Origin: Gordionus sp. m RMFG-2023
Lineage: Eukaryota > Nematomorpha > Gordioida > Chordodea > Parachordodidae
DNA: 64,000 nt
NCBI RefSeq assembly: GCF_954871325.1
Contig: NC_088778.1
Location: forward strand, 21,251,120-21,315,119
Direction of reading: 5' to 3'
A program made the translations under genes and the position numbers. The notes beneath the pieces are model-generated. The model was given only the letters and a program-made list of their open reading frames with translations. It searched no databases and had not been told where the DNA came from. Within the stretch, counting starts at the first letter, position 1. Every line of letters starts with the position of its first letter. Below are positions 37,195-49,015 of the stretch, piece after piece.

Positions 37195-37990
37195 TATTCA
37201 TTCAAAATGAACACGTTCGTGAACGAAGTTCATTTTTTTGAAAAATAAGATGAACGGCGTTCCTTTTATTTTTGAAGAACTTTGAACGTGAACGCGTTCA
37301 AATTTAACGTCCATTCAATTTTAAAAACACTTTTTATTTTTATTTATTTAAAAAATTTAATAATCCGAATTTTTTAAGAAAAAAGTCTTATATTTTTTAA
37401 TCATCTGTTTTTTCTTTTTCACATTTCAATTATTTGAATATTATTATTTATATATTAATTTAATAGATTAGCATACGCATGGATATTATTATTTTATCAT
37501 CATCTGATTCTGAAAATTCAAAATCAGTGACTTAACATTACCCTGGCCCAAATCTGATAAATATTAGTAACATCCTATATTGAAGTTATATATATATATA
37601 TTTTTTTTATATTTGAACATATATATGAAGATCAATTTCTTTTTCTGCAATTATACATCCAGTATTCGATTCAATGGCCATGGATAAAACTTCCACAGAA
37701 TGAAGCTATAAAAATAAACTTATGGCGATATTGAAAAAATGCATTGAAAACCATAGAAATGATAATGCAAGAACTGTTAATTTCGCAATATTCTTTTTTT
37801 TGACGAGGAAGTAGAGAATGGATTGGAGGAGAATAATCTCAATCTTTTAGCGCAAAGGACAAAATAATAAATGTTTTTAATAAATTCCCCGCGTTAAAAG
37901 AGTTGTTTATTAAGTATAATACCGCATTCCTTTCATCTGCTCGTGTAGAGCGCGTTTTTTGTGGGATTAAATTATTTTGTTATAATAATT
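37195..37990 (+). mobile_element. BED-finger hAT, second copy (plus strand), internally deleted
   Basis: It begins AATGAACACGTTCGTGAACG, with GAACGTGAACGCGTTC at 37285, the subterminal motif of hAT B (13345-14880) in opposite orientation. The C-terminal block at 37895-37970 reads KYNTAFLSSARVERVF, a hAT dimerisation signature. Most of the transposase between is missing. The right terminus was not resolved. Confidence 0.7.
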
Positions 37991-38634
37991 TCCTTCCTTT
38001 TGCCAGGAGCAAAAATATCAAAATATTTATAATTATTTTAATGATTCTTACATCAAAATCAAACATAATCTAATATATTGAATACACTAGCATTATTAAA
38101 TCAAATATACATTCATTTTTCGCTGATTTTTATACAAAAAGTTGTGCTTATTTTTCAATTAATTTTGGCTCGTTTTTGAATTAGTTCCATCTTAATTTTA
38201 AAAAAAATGTATCAACGATATCAAGATTTCTAATAATGGTCACAAAGCAACTGGTGCTAACGCTCTATTGTAAATCAATCATTCGAAGCAAAAGGTAATA
38301 CGCTGATGAGAGATTGCACGAAGGAAACGATATTGATACTCCGGTGAGACGTTAATCGAAGCAACCGATATTAATATTACAGCGAAAGATCAACCTTATT
38401 AATATACTGTTGAGATGAAGTAATTGATATTTTTTTTCCCAGAACTATATTTATAAACCTGACACAGAAAAACTAGTCTCCGGTTATAAAAAATTGTAAA
38501 CATCAGTATATCATTTTATATCAATATAAAAACAAATTAGAGATTAGTTTTTACATTATATATAAAATCTAGTGAAAAAAATAACCAATATTATTTATAC
38601 TATAGAAGATGTATTTTAATTTATTCGTTTAAAT
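37991..38634. other. AT-rich spacer, no gene seen
   Basis: No coding frame or transposon end was recognised. Confidence 0.35.
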
Positions 38635-39090
38635 TAGGGCTGTGCCGATCCACATATTTTTCACCGACCCGATCTGATATTATTAAAAACCCAATCCGAT
38701 ATTTATTTGTATTTACTACCTATCCTTGAAAGAATGTCATAAGTATAATTAATTTTCTATTCAAAAAAAAAACCAATAACATTCACGAATGATTACATGT
38801 ATTATGTTTTTTATTTCCCAAAAATAGTTACAATATTTATGGTTAAATGAAGTTTTGTTAAAGGAACAACACTAGCTGAATATAAACTGCTAGATATCTT
38901 AAAACCTAATTTTGGTTCCTTTTATTAATTTACTATTAAGAAAATTATGTATAAAAAATAGTCATATAATTATAATAATAAAATAACCAAAAACAATGAA
39001 AATATCGGATCGGATTGGTTTTTTTTAAAATAACAACCCAATTGATCCGATATTTAAAAAAACTAAAATCGGCTCCAATCGCATTTTAAC
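38635..39090. mobile_element. Non-autonomous relative of the outer hAT (TAGGGCTGTGCC family)
   Basis: The left end TAGGGCTGTGCCGATCCACA matches the right terminus of the outer hAT at 50103 (GGATCGGCACAGTCCTA in reverse). Near 39000 ATCGGATCGGATTGG and GATCCGATATT mark the opposite subterminal region. The exact right end is lost. Its inside aligns with 12640-12850 in reverse. Confidence 0.65.
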
Positions 39091-39807
39091 AATCCTCCAT
39101 AGTTTGCTTTGTCTACATTCATGCATTCGAATGTCAAAAATTTCATATGATATACTGTAGGTTTTATAGCTAGGAAAGACTTGGCACAGCTGAACGATCT
39201 GGATATAAAAGAAGAATTCCTAACAACATGGAAACACGCTAAATGGCATGATCAACCCTAATATAACCTGGAAAGATATAAAACTAAATGTATCAAGCTC
39301 TATGACTTCATGCTTAAGACCACGAATTAAACGTAAAGAGTGGCTTTCCCCTTCAACAATACAGATAATTAAAAATTTAACAACAAATATCTCCTACGAC
39401 CAATATACTAAACACCAAGATTCATAACTAACTGCATAAGAACAGAGACATAGATCTTTTGTTGCCAACTTATCCAGATCTATACAATATAATTTTTACA
39501 ACAATAATATATATAAGACTTTCCAATCTCTTAAAACTACTCACTACCTTTAAATCCAATCCCTTACCAAGATTACACATTGAAAACAATAAAATTATAA
39601 CGGACCCCAAGGAACATTTAGCTAGATGGATAAACCATTTCATGAATCTTTACAGAACGAGGTGGCCAAGACCAACATATGATTATCCTTTCCAACCACC
39701 CAATCGGAACCTGAGCATAATGGATATAATCAATGCAAATGACTAAAAATGCATAAAGCTGCCGGAATCGATGGGCGGAACTCTGGAAGATAGATGCAGA
39801 TTAAGTA

Positions 39808-40017
39808 GTGCTAGTCTACTGCTTCCTTTCCCTTTTTAATAAGATATGGAATACAGGCAACTTCCCTGAAGAATGGATGACTTCCATAATACTAAATTTC
39901 CCCAAAAATAAGAACCCGATTAGCCTGAAAAACTACAGAGGTATTGCACTGATCCCGGTTACCCTAAAAATGTTCACGTATGTTATAGCAGTCAAGGATC
40001 AAACCAATTATCGATAG
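39808..40017 (+). pseudogene. LINE reverse transcriptase fragment (fingers)
   Basis: The open stretch contains LFNKIWNTGNFPEEW and then LKNYRGIALIPVTLKMF, the conserved region just before RT motif A in LINEs. It belongs to the element 39160-41847. Confidence 0.85.
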
Positions 40018-40378
40018 GAACCTCTCAAACGCCATCACATTGTGTAGGAAGGGTAGAAACACGACGGAACTAACCATGGCGCTTAAGGTTATTCTGGGAT
40101 AGAATGCATAAGTCCCCCATTTTTGCCCTAATGATTGATTTAAGTCAAGCCTTTGACTCCATTATACAGCTGGCCCTTATGGAAGACATATGAATATATA
40201 AGCATCTAATTTCGCTAATATAAATAATGTATGACAATCATAGCGTAGTATCACAACATCTGAATATAAACAAAACCCTTTAAGGTTAACAGAGGCCTGA
40301 AACAAGATTGCATTCTATCACCTATGTTATTTAATGTAATAATGAACGATATTCTGAATAAATCCCTCAAACAAGAAT

Positions 40379-40696
40379 ATGCTTTTAACCCTCGCTATCT
40401 GGATTAACAACACGATAATAACATACACACTGAATTTTCTATTCTATGCCGATGATGTATGCATATTAGAGAACTCTGAGTACAAGCTAAGAAATTTACT
40501 GACATTGTTTGTTAATAATTGCTACGAATACCGATTAAAAGTTAACTACTCGAAGACAAAGCTAAACGCGTCCAATACATTTACATCTAACCCAGACCCC
40601 TTTAACTTTGATGATAATGTGGTAGAAACGGTGTCAGATTTTAAGTACCTAGTAACGAGGATAATGTCATTAGGCACCACATTGGATACAAAGTAG
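40379..40696 (+). pseudogene. LINE reverse transcriptase fragment (YADD palm)
   Basis: It contains FYADDVCILENSEYKL with the YADD catalytic box, then LKVNYSKTKLNA and FDDNVVETVSDFKYL, the usual order of palm and thumb motifs. It is a dead piece of the LINE 39160-41847. Confidence 0.85.
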
Positions 40697-41847
40697 AGGA
40701 CAAACAAAGTGAAACTATTATCTTCCAACCAGATATCCACGAATCAAAAGATAAGACACATCAAATCCCTAATTCTACCCATCTTAACATACGGATTAGA
40801 GACGTGGCAGGACATGCAATATTAACACATCCCAGACCTTTATAAACAAATATTTAAGAAGAATTACTAAAACATACTACCCATACAATACAACACCTCA
40901 AACTCAACTCTCTGGAATAGTGTGACATCCTACCTATCAATCGACTCATTCCTTTGAGGAGATTCTAATTACTTGGTCATTGCTTAAGATATTCTCAAGA
41001 AAATATGATATTTTTGTCCAGGAAATGGACCCCAGATTATGGGATGTATAGGACTTCCAAATACTATTGGCTGGCAAAATGTCTGAAGGACATGGACTTG
41101 ATTAATCTTTTGTTTACAGATTCTTTGGCACTCAGCAAAAACAAAATCTAAAGGAACATCTACAATACATGCTTAGATATGGTCTGAACTAGAGCAGGAA
41201 TCGTTAGGAAGATTGAGCTATTCTCGCACCGGCTTATTTCCTCTCCTCTTCTCTCGGGTTATATGACAATTTATGTTTCGACACAGGTTATATTGGAACT
41301 ATGGATAGAATGAAATATGATGAGGGTGATGGTAATTTTTTTTCTCTTTGTTTTCCCTCCTTTTATAACTCCTTTTCTTGCTTTTTTCCTTTCTCTACTA
41401 GTGAACGATATGGACGAAGGCAATGATAATCATAGAACCGTGAATAATAATAATGATAACTATTCCCGTTTACTATAATAATGATAATTTGGTAAATATA
41501 ATGAGGATCCCGAGCATCGCTTGCTTAGTATAGTTAAGGATTTATGGGGACACACGATACGTTATCTTTACCAAATATAAGACTTTTTTATTTCTTCTCT
41601 TAAATAATCTAACCAGGCGCCAAGTACATTATTATATTGGTTTACAATTTAACACTATCCTGCCGGTAACGGAACTAATAGATCACCTCTTTCTTACTTC
41701 TCTCTTCTTTACTATGCTAGCTGACTACATAGTGGTACCGTCTACTATAATAAAACGGGTTATAGGATCTAATACTAGTGAATATACATGGTGCACGCTA
41801 CAACTCCTGGTGGGTGATGAAATCTGGCGTGGTAATGAATGAATGAA

Positions 41848-42356
41848 ATCTTACAAGTAATTTTTTATAAATTTAAGCTCTTTTTGATATAATAAAGAAT
41901 AAACTCATTTAATATATGTTGTTTATATAAATTATTTAATGTAAACATATTTTAATTATTTTAAATTCCATTTAAATTACTTTAATTTAAGTAAAACTAA
42001 AACGTAAAATAAAAATAAATAATCCAATAATTGAAGAAAGCACACAAATATTAATGCAATTTTATATTACCATATTGTAATAAGCTAGATGATAATTGAT
42101 TAATAATATTAGCTCCCTCAGTGGGCAGATAATATAAAATATAAAAAATGAAATTAGCTACTTGATGATAATATTGAATACAACATAATTATTATTTAAA
42201 ATAATACAATTTTACCAACAAGTATTATTTCTTATTTTTCCAGAAATCAATATTTTACGCGTGGATTTGAAAAAAAAAATTTCAATAAAATGATATTTTT
42301 AAAGATCTAATAAATGGATAAGCTAAAGAAAACCCTTAAATTTTTTATTAAATGAA
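41848..42356. other. AT-rich spacer, no gene seen
   Basis: No coding frame, terminal repeat or RNA motif recognised between the LINE tail and the Mutator-like element. Confidence 0.4.
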
Positions 42357-42365
42357 AGATAGGTC

Positions 42366-43246
42366 GGTTCCACGTCAATTCGGCGCAGAAAATTCGGCCC
42401 ACGACAATTCGGCGAGGCGACAATTCAGCGCAGCATCAATTCGACCGACAATTTGGCGCTTATCTACAGTTGCAATTTATTATAAATTACTTAGTATAAA
42501 AATATAAAGATGATTAAATAGAAGTCATTTTGAATGTTAGTATTATTAATTATTTCTTCATATTTACTTTTACAAAAATCTCAATTTTATTTACTAAATG
42601 TGTAATATTGAAAAAAATTAACTAATATTTATACCTATTTCTTTAATAGACCAATTTACCACTTTATAAGGTATGTTGATTAGTAGCCAATATTATGTAA
42701 ACCTGGAGATTTTGCGCATAGAAGGAAGAAAGAAAAAGAAAGATTTGACCTCTATCTCTAATCTTATATATTATTTTGGCTACAATCTTAATCAACCATT
42801 TTTAAAAATAGACCCATACCCCCCTGATAAGTACTATAATGTTAAATCTTAAATCCCCTTTTCAAGCCTAATTTTAGACAATAAAAAAAATAAATAAAAT
42901 TATAAAAGTTTAAAAAAATAATTTTTCTTTCTTTCTTCTATGCCCAAAATTTCGGCTTACATAACATTGGCTACTAATCAACTTACCTTATGTGGTAAAT
43001 TGGTCAACCAAATAGGTATAAATATTGGTTGTTAATTTTTTTTGATATAACACATTTAGTAAATAAAATTGAGATTTTTGTAAAAATAAATATGAAGAAA
43101 TAATTAATGACCAACATTCAAAATGATTTCTATTTAATCATCCTTATTTTTTTATACTAAGTAATATATAATAAATTGCAACTGTAATAGATACGTGCTG
43201 AATAGTCGCCGCGCCGAATTGTGGAGCGCCGAATTGACGTGATACC
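42366..43246. mobile_element. Mutator-like foldback element with 9-bp target duplication, 881 bp
   Basis: The termini GGTTCCACGTCAATTCGGCG and, in reverse, GGTATCACGTCAATTCGGCG are flanked by a perfect 9-bp duplication, AGATAGGTC (42357-42365 and 43247-43255), as made by Mutator-like transposases. Inverted arms of about 370 bp each surround a spacer of about 120 bp; shared inner words include GTTGCAATTTATTATA and CTCAATTTTATTTACTAAAT. The outer 100 bp of the left arm is a run of five to six (A/C)AATTCGGCGC-like units. No transposase is present. Confidence 0.93.
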
Positions 43247-43255
43247 AGATAGGTC

Positions 43256-43887
43256 ATTAAAACTCGATTTTATGACTTTTTAAAAAATTTCTATTTGAAA
43301 TACATAAATTTAAAAAATATTTTTTCATTGTTAATCTTATTAGAAGCATACCCATTTATTTATTGTAAGATTGGCAAATTAAAGTCAATTTGATTTAAAC
43401 CGACCCGATTTTAAAAAAAAATAAAATTTTATTTACTAAATTTGATCAAAATGAAGCGAATACTTAGATTATTTATTTTAGAATTAAATAATTTTTATAT
43501 GAAAAATACTAAATAATTAAATAAAAAAGTATTTGATTTATTTTTTTATTTCATTGTTTCAATTTTTGATATAATTGTTAATTGTATAATTATAATCTCA
43601 ATTCAGTGAGAAAATATATCGCGATTTAAATCAAAAAATTGATTTTTTAAATTTTTTCAAAAAATTACTAATTTTAACCAACCCTATTGTAAACTATTGA
43701 AATTATAATCCAATATATTGAAGCTATATACTAATAATAAACATTTTGACATTCTTTTGTTTGATAAAAAACAATAAACATAAATTAATGCATTTTTATA
43801 AGAAACAGTTAGATCAAATTTTATAAAATATAAACTAAATATTAGAAACTATATAAAAAATTTATAATAAAACGCGAAATATTAATA
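43256..43887. other. AT-rich spacer, no gene seen
   Basis: Nothing recognised. Confidence 0.35.
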
Positions 43888-44063
43888 TTATAAATGTCGG
43901 CATGTACTACAAAACCATAATTTTTTCCTCAGCCTTTTATTAATATTTTGGCAATGGAAATGATACCAGCTTGAACAAATATCACATACAATCGAACAAC
44001 TTTCTAATTCCATTTGGCAATCCTTACACAGCCATATATCAGTCTGTATAATTTTCATAAGAC
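43888..44063 (-). CDS. PHD-finger exon (last exon of an unidentified gene or relic)
   Basis: The minus strand reads DIWLCKDCQMELESC, VCDICSSWYHFHCQNI and LWFCSTCRHL then stop. Spacing is C-x2-C ... C-x2-C-x4-H-x2-C ... W-x-C-x2-C, a complete PHD finger at the very C-terminus. A splice acceptor (TTATACAG or CATTGATAG) lies just upstream, and an in-frame stop lies before that, so earlier exons must exist if it is a gene; none was found with a matching phase. PHD fingers read histone tails in chromatin proteins but also occur in some transposon proteins, so host origin is not certain. Confidence 0.5.
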
Positions 44064-44552
44064 TATCAATGTGCAAATATGCTTCATTTAATGTAAGGAT
44101 CAATTAAACGTAAATCAAGATTAACATAATCATTGCATATCAATTGAAGGAAGTAAAATGAGCTTATCTTAGCTTTAGTTTCTAGGCTTCAAAAATGAAA
44201 GATATTAATCCTGGTTGAAGTCAAATTTGTATCTAGGATACAAATATATAAAAATTGAAATGATAGAATTTTCTTTTTAAAATACATTATAAAAATAAAA
44301 TTAAGTTACTGATTTGGCGCCAACGGGGCAAATATCCTTTGCGTAATTTTATTTTCATATGAAACCTTTAATATTTTAAATGCATGAATGATGTAATCAA
44401 AGAAAATTACGGTATTGTTAAAATGCATCCCGATTCTATCTTTAATATTGGCACAGACATAGTTTAAATGATTATCAATGCTCCTAATTGATAATTCTTA
44501 AATAATGAATGATATAAATGGTGCAACAACATTTTAAATATCTGGTCTGCAG

Positions 44553-45243
44553 ACCTGTTTGGGATTTGAGTAGGGTTAGAAGCCAAGCTATGCAGATCCC
44601 AAACATAAAAATGGCGTATGTTCTTTTTTTTTAAATTATAAATCAATAATTGCAATATTTTAGGTGGAGATCTGTAACATAGCCCCCATAAACAGGGCCT
44701 AAATTGTATGTGCTTACACAGGCACAAAATATAAAGCTATAAAACAAAAAATTAAATTTATATAAAAGCGTTGACTTCATACTATAAAAATAATTTTCAG
44801 TAGTGGTATTTCAAAAATATAATATTAAGAAAATACAAAAGGGCTATACAATTTACAAATTTATTCATTAAGATTTCATAAAGTTTATCTGGTCAAGTAC
44901 AAATATTTTTAATGAAAAAATCACTTATAATAAATTCAAATTTCCATATTTTGTATAAATTGTACTTGCCTCTGGTGTTTATAATTTTTAGCCCAGTCTA
45001 GAGGTCTCAAAATGCTGCATAAATATACTTTAATTGAGCATAATAGGAAAAAATCTATCAATAATATGCCATGGTTGGATATGCACAGTTCAGTTCAAAA
45101 CATATCACAATTCCAAATTGTCCACATGCCAGGGTAAGGACATTTTTGATTGTTTATTAATTACAAAATATCATATAGGAACATTATTAACCCTTCATAG
45201 AATGGAAAAAATGACACGAAAGTCTTGGAGTTCCCTTGGACCC
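44553..45243 (+). CDS. Possible spliced plus-strand gene, product unknown
   Basis: Several introns of the size seen in HP1 and the ATP synthase gene are readable. One is 44616-44663 (GTATGT...TTTTAG, 48 bp), one 44953-44991 (39 bp), one 45134-45178 (GTAAGG...ATATAG, 45 bp). The exon 44553-44615 reads PVWDLSRVRSQAMQIPNIKM. The exon 44992-45133 is open with protein-like composition (RGLKMLHKYTLIEHNRKKS, MPWLDMHSSVQNISQFQIV). The exons between were not joined confidently: the frame after 44664 meets a stop quickly unless a 10-bp exon is used. No family is recognised; it could be a decayed gene. Confidence 0.35.
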
Positions 45244-45974
45244 TAATTTAAATATTGTATATCTTAGAATTTAATTAATTTGTAGTTTTCATATTTATAT
45301 TAAATACACTCTAATTTAGTAACTTAACTGTTATTTTAAGATTTTTTGGCAGCTTTTATTAAGGGTTAAAAAAATATATAAAAATTGTAGGGCTGTGCCC
45401 ATATTAAATTTCGTATTGGCACCGATATTTAGCGCTTTCCAAAAATATCTGATCGGCACTTAGCGCTTTATCGGATCGGGCCGATACCTGTAAAATCCCT
45501 ATTCGATCCGATCTTTTTACTTTTCTCTTTTTTGCTATTTTATATTATGTATATTTATTTTACATTAATAATATTTTCTAAATAATTTTTTTTTAAACAA
45601 TGCAAATGCACAACACCCCTTAAATTTTATTTATTTCTTAAAATAGATTTATAGTATTTTATAAGTTTTTTTATAATCAGGAATGTGAACCCTTCGACAA
45701 AAAAAAGGGTCCGGGTTCTGGTACAGGAATAAAATTTGAAAGGACCCGGGTCCAGGGTTCGGGTTCAGGGAACATAAAAATAATGATTCAAAATAAGATT
45801 TTTTTTTTCATTCATTTATTATTATACTTCAATATATACATTTTTAAAATTTACAAATGAAAAATTTAAAAAAGAAATAATTTATATTTTAAATGTTTTG
45901 TTCTAGCAAAATCATAATATCTTCTAAAATATCATCCTTGAGATTTCCACGTTAAGTAGAAATTCACGTTCTAC

Positions 45975-48611
45975 CAGAGTTGTTAAAGTAGCGCGCTACA
46001 GCGCGCTATCTTTTTTGGTAGCTATAGCTAATAGCCGCTACTTTTTTAAAATTATTTAATTTTTTAGCGCGCTACTTTTTTTAAAAGTAGCTAAGTAGCG
46101 CGCTACTTCGCTACTTTTAAAAATATAATGAATGTAAGTATAAACATGAAAATTTAAATATAATATCATAATTAATTATAATTTTTATAATTTATTATTT
46201 AATTTTGAAATTTAAATATGTTTTCAATTTTTAATTTATATTTTCAATCTGTGTTAATAATCTAAAATGGCATCGTCCATGGATATCCAAATCCTTGAAA
46301 GTGATTCAGATATGGAAGATTCAATGGAAGAAAATGTACTTAATAGCTCTAATAACGTTTTTCCATTCCCTAAATTTGAAAAAATTTTTTAAATAAATAT
46401 TAAAACAAAATCTGGATTCAAATTCATGTGCTTAAAATGTAAAAAAAATATATCATCAAATCAATCGAGTAGCTATAACCTGAAGAAACACCTAAAGGTA
46501 AATTGTTATTTTTAAATTATAATATTATTTATTTTATTAGACTGTTCACGCCAATTGCTATAAGGAAATAGAGAAACATATAAAAAATTTTGGTATAGGA
46601 GAATCTTCATTCAAAAAGACAAATACTATCCAAACCAAATTAACTGATAATAAACATGCCAATATTTCACAAAAATTGGCTGATAAAGTTATTGTTGATT
46701 TTATTATTGACACAGTTCAGCCAGTGTCTTTGGTTGATAATCCATCATTTACTCTGATGATTAAAACTTTATCCCCTGGCACAACAGTTTTATGTCGCCA
46801 GACACTTATGAATAAAATAGCCGACAACTTCAAAGTGATGAAAGATGCTCTAATAGTAGAGTTATCAGATATATCTTATGTATGTACCACGGCAGATAGT
46901 TGGACACATAACAGAAGGTAAAAACTTATTTATATTTATAAATTGATCTGATTAAATATTTGAGCTTATTTGGGAATCACAGGCCATTGGTTAGACCCTA
47001 GGACTTTAAAAAGAAGATCTGTAGCCTTAGCCCTTAAAAGGATTATAGGATGCCAGACATATGACGTACTTGCAAATAAAATTATTGACATCCACAAGTC
47101 TTTTAGGATTCATAATAAAGTTTGCAAGATGGTTACTGATATGGGTCTAACTACCTGAAGGCATTTAGGTTATATCACAAATTTATTTTAAGTTATGATT
47201 TTTATCAGAATGGAATGGTTATTATTTAATCTATAAAATATTTAGTATTTTAATATTTCACATTATTTACAGAATTTTTATTAACTAAATACACACATAT
47301 TTTAGTAATATTATGATTATCATAATTTATATCAAATTATAAATAAAATTAGTGAAATTAACTAATAAAATATAAAACAGAGGTGGATTATTTCATTAAT
47401 TTTTATTGTAAAGTATCTAACATTTAATAAGATATGGTTATTGACAGAGTTGGGCAGGTCCTCCAGAAAAAGAATCTAGATACAGATACAGATTCTTTTA
47501 AAAAAATGAATCTTAGACACGATACTAGTATCTTTTTCAAATAATCAAAAAGATACAAGATAAAAGATTCTTGTATCTTTTACTAAATTAGAGTAACTTA
47601 AATACAAGATACTTTTAAATTATCATTACCAATTAAATTAGAATAGTTTATAAAATACAGTTTTCATTATTTATTTGTGAAGAACATAGCATACACATAT
47701 AAGAATGAATATTTGCAATAATTAATAAAATATTTATTGATGAATTAATTATAATAACCAGGGATTAATAATATTAATTTTTGCCCTTTAATAGCTTAAA
47801 CAGGGAAGGGAGAGTAGTATATTTAATTGAAGTTAAAAATGTGCAAATAAGAAAAAAAATTAAATCAAATGATTTATTAGAATTTGCAGGTTATTTTCTG
47901 TGTTGTTTTAAATATAGCTTATATTAGGAGTATATGGATAAAAACATCAACGCGATAGGCTAATGGCTAAGCTGAATAATCTTACTCCAACAAACATAGA
48001 TTGCCGAGTATCTACCACGAAGATATCCTCAAATAATTTTTTTGAAATTAAAGATGATTTAATAGAAAATCCAATTGATATTTTTTTCAAACAAAAAATA
48101 TTGAAATGAATATTTTTGATAATTTTTCATATATTAAAAATTTATATATAAAATTTAATACCCTCTTGCCCTCAAGTGCTAGTGTCGAGAGATTATTTAG
48201 TAAAGCAAAGCTTATACTTTCTGATCGTCGTTCTAGACTTGGGGATGATAATATTGAAATGATATTATTATTAAAATGCAACAAATTAAAATAAATATTT
48301 ATTTATATTGCTTATTTTTTTATAATCTAAACTAACTATATTTTTATATTTATAAATGTTGATTTTTATATATTATTTATTATACATTTACATTATAAGC
48401 AAAAAAAAAATAAAAAAAATTTGTTTCATTTGTTTCTAAATTTTTTTTTATAAAAAGTAGCTTAAAAGTAGCTAAAGCTACTTTTGAAAAAAAGTAGCTA
48501 ATAGCGCGCTACTTTTTTTCACAAATAGCGAAAGCGGTAGCGCGCTACTTTTTTTGATAAATAGCTATTACGGTAGCGCGCTACTTTTAAAAATAGCGTT
48601 TAACAACTCTG
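45975..48611 (+). mobile_element. Inner hAT element (CAGAGTTGTTAAA) with perfect 8-bp target duplication
   Basis: Termini CAGAGTTGTTAAA and TTTAACAACTCTG are inverted, and CGTTCTAC flanks both sides exactly (45967-45974; 48612-48619). Subterminal regions at both ends are packed with GTAGCGCGCTAC palindromes and AGTAGC half-sites. Inside are plus-strand transposase pieces. The middle of the transposase is replaced by non-coding DNA (about 47160-47950), which includes another hAT-like terminus, CAGAGTTGGGCAGGTCC at 47454. It is the youngest layer of the nest. Confidence 0.93.
46267..48293 (+). pseudogene. hAT transposase remains, BED finger to dimerisation domain (inner hAT)
   Basis: 46267-46497 encodes an acidic start (MASSMDIQILESDSDMEDSM) and a BED-type finger (FMCLKCKKNISSNQSSSYNL then KKHLK), ending at a GTAAAT donor; one in-frame stop lies before the finger. 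A second exon-like part, 46543-46918, reads LADKVIVDFI, LVDNPSFTLMI and CTTADSWTHNRR (DDE/RNase H-like start), again ending GTAAAA. 46967-47156 reads GHWLDPRTLKRRS. After a gap, 48106-48293 reads FNTLLPSSASVERLF, LILSDRRSRLGDDNIE, the C-terminal hAT block. The catalytic middle is missing, so it cannot be functional. Confidence 0.85.
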
Positions 48612-48643
48612 CGTTCTACCCTATATAAAATAGATAGTTATCT

Positions 48644-49015
48644 TTATAAAATTATTATACTTGTGTCGCCGGTACAGCCGAATCTAGATAAGATATATAA
48701 TTCTGTATATATTGAAGAATTTTCTTCCCAGAATTTTAAAATAAATATCCTTATAACTTCTGAGAACTTTACTATTAAAGATGCAATAGGCATTTTTTGA
48801 TCCTCCTTTCTATCTGATGATAATTTGATTTTTTCTCTATCTAAAAGTAAAATTTCAAGATCATTAATGTTGCTATCATTATTATTATTATAACTACAAC
48901 CAATAGGTATTGTCATAGCCTCTAATATATTGTAAATAATGGAGTTTTGCTTATGCCATAAATTCTTAAGATGGTCTCTAGCCATTTGTTTTTGCTCATT
49001 AATAAAACTTGACAT
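48644..49015 (-). pseudogene. hAT transposase fragment of the middle element
   Basis: The frame reads MARDHLKNLWHKQ and ILKFWEENSSIYTELYILSR, close to the C-terminal third of hAT transposases just before the dimerisation block. A relative lies at 51023-51247 (MAKDYLMELWHNKQ), so the middle element and hAT E are one family. It ends where the inner hAT is inserted nearby. Confidence 0.75.

Larger units (their letters stand above)
39160..41847 (+). mobile_element. LINE (non-LTR retrotransposon), plus strand, 5'-truncated
   Basis: The plus strand gives, in several frames, a linker (WLSPSTIQIIKN), KMHKAAGIDG, an RT block with LFNKIWNTGNFPEEW and KNYRGIALIPVT, then FYADDVCILEN (the Y-A-D-D catalytic box, 40440-40475), YLVTRI, and ILPILTYGLETWQ near 40790. 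The 3' end carries an (AATG)n tail, TAATGAATGAATGAA, at 41833-41847, typical of several LINE clades, including RTE-like ones. The endonuclease is not seen, so the copy is truncated. The many frame breaks show it is dead. The clade assignment is uncertain. Confidence 0.85.

Noticed and set aside
44464-44727. 87-codon minus-strand open frame
   Set aside because: The plus strand here has a well-formed 48-bp intron and exon; the minus frame shows no conserved motif and no splice logic.
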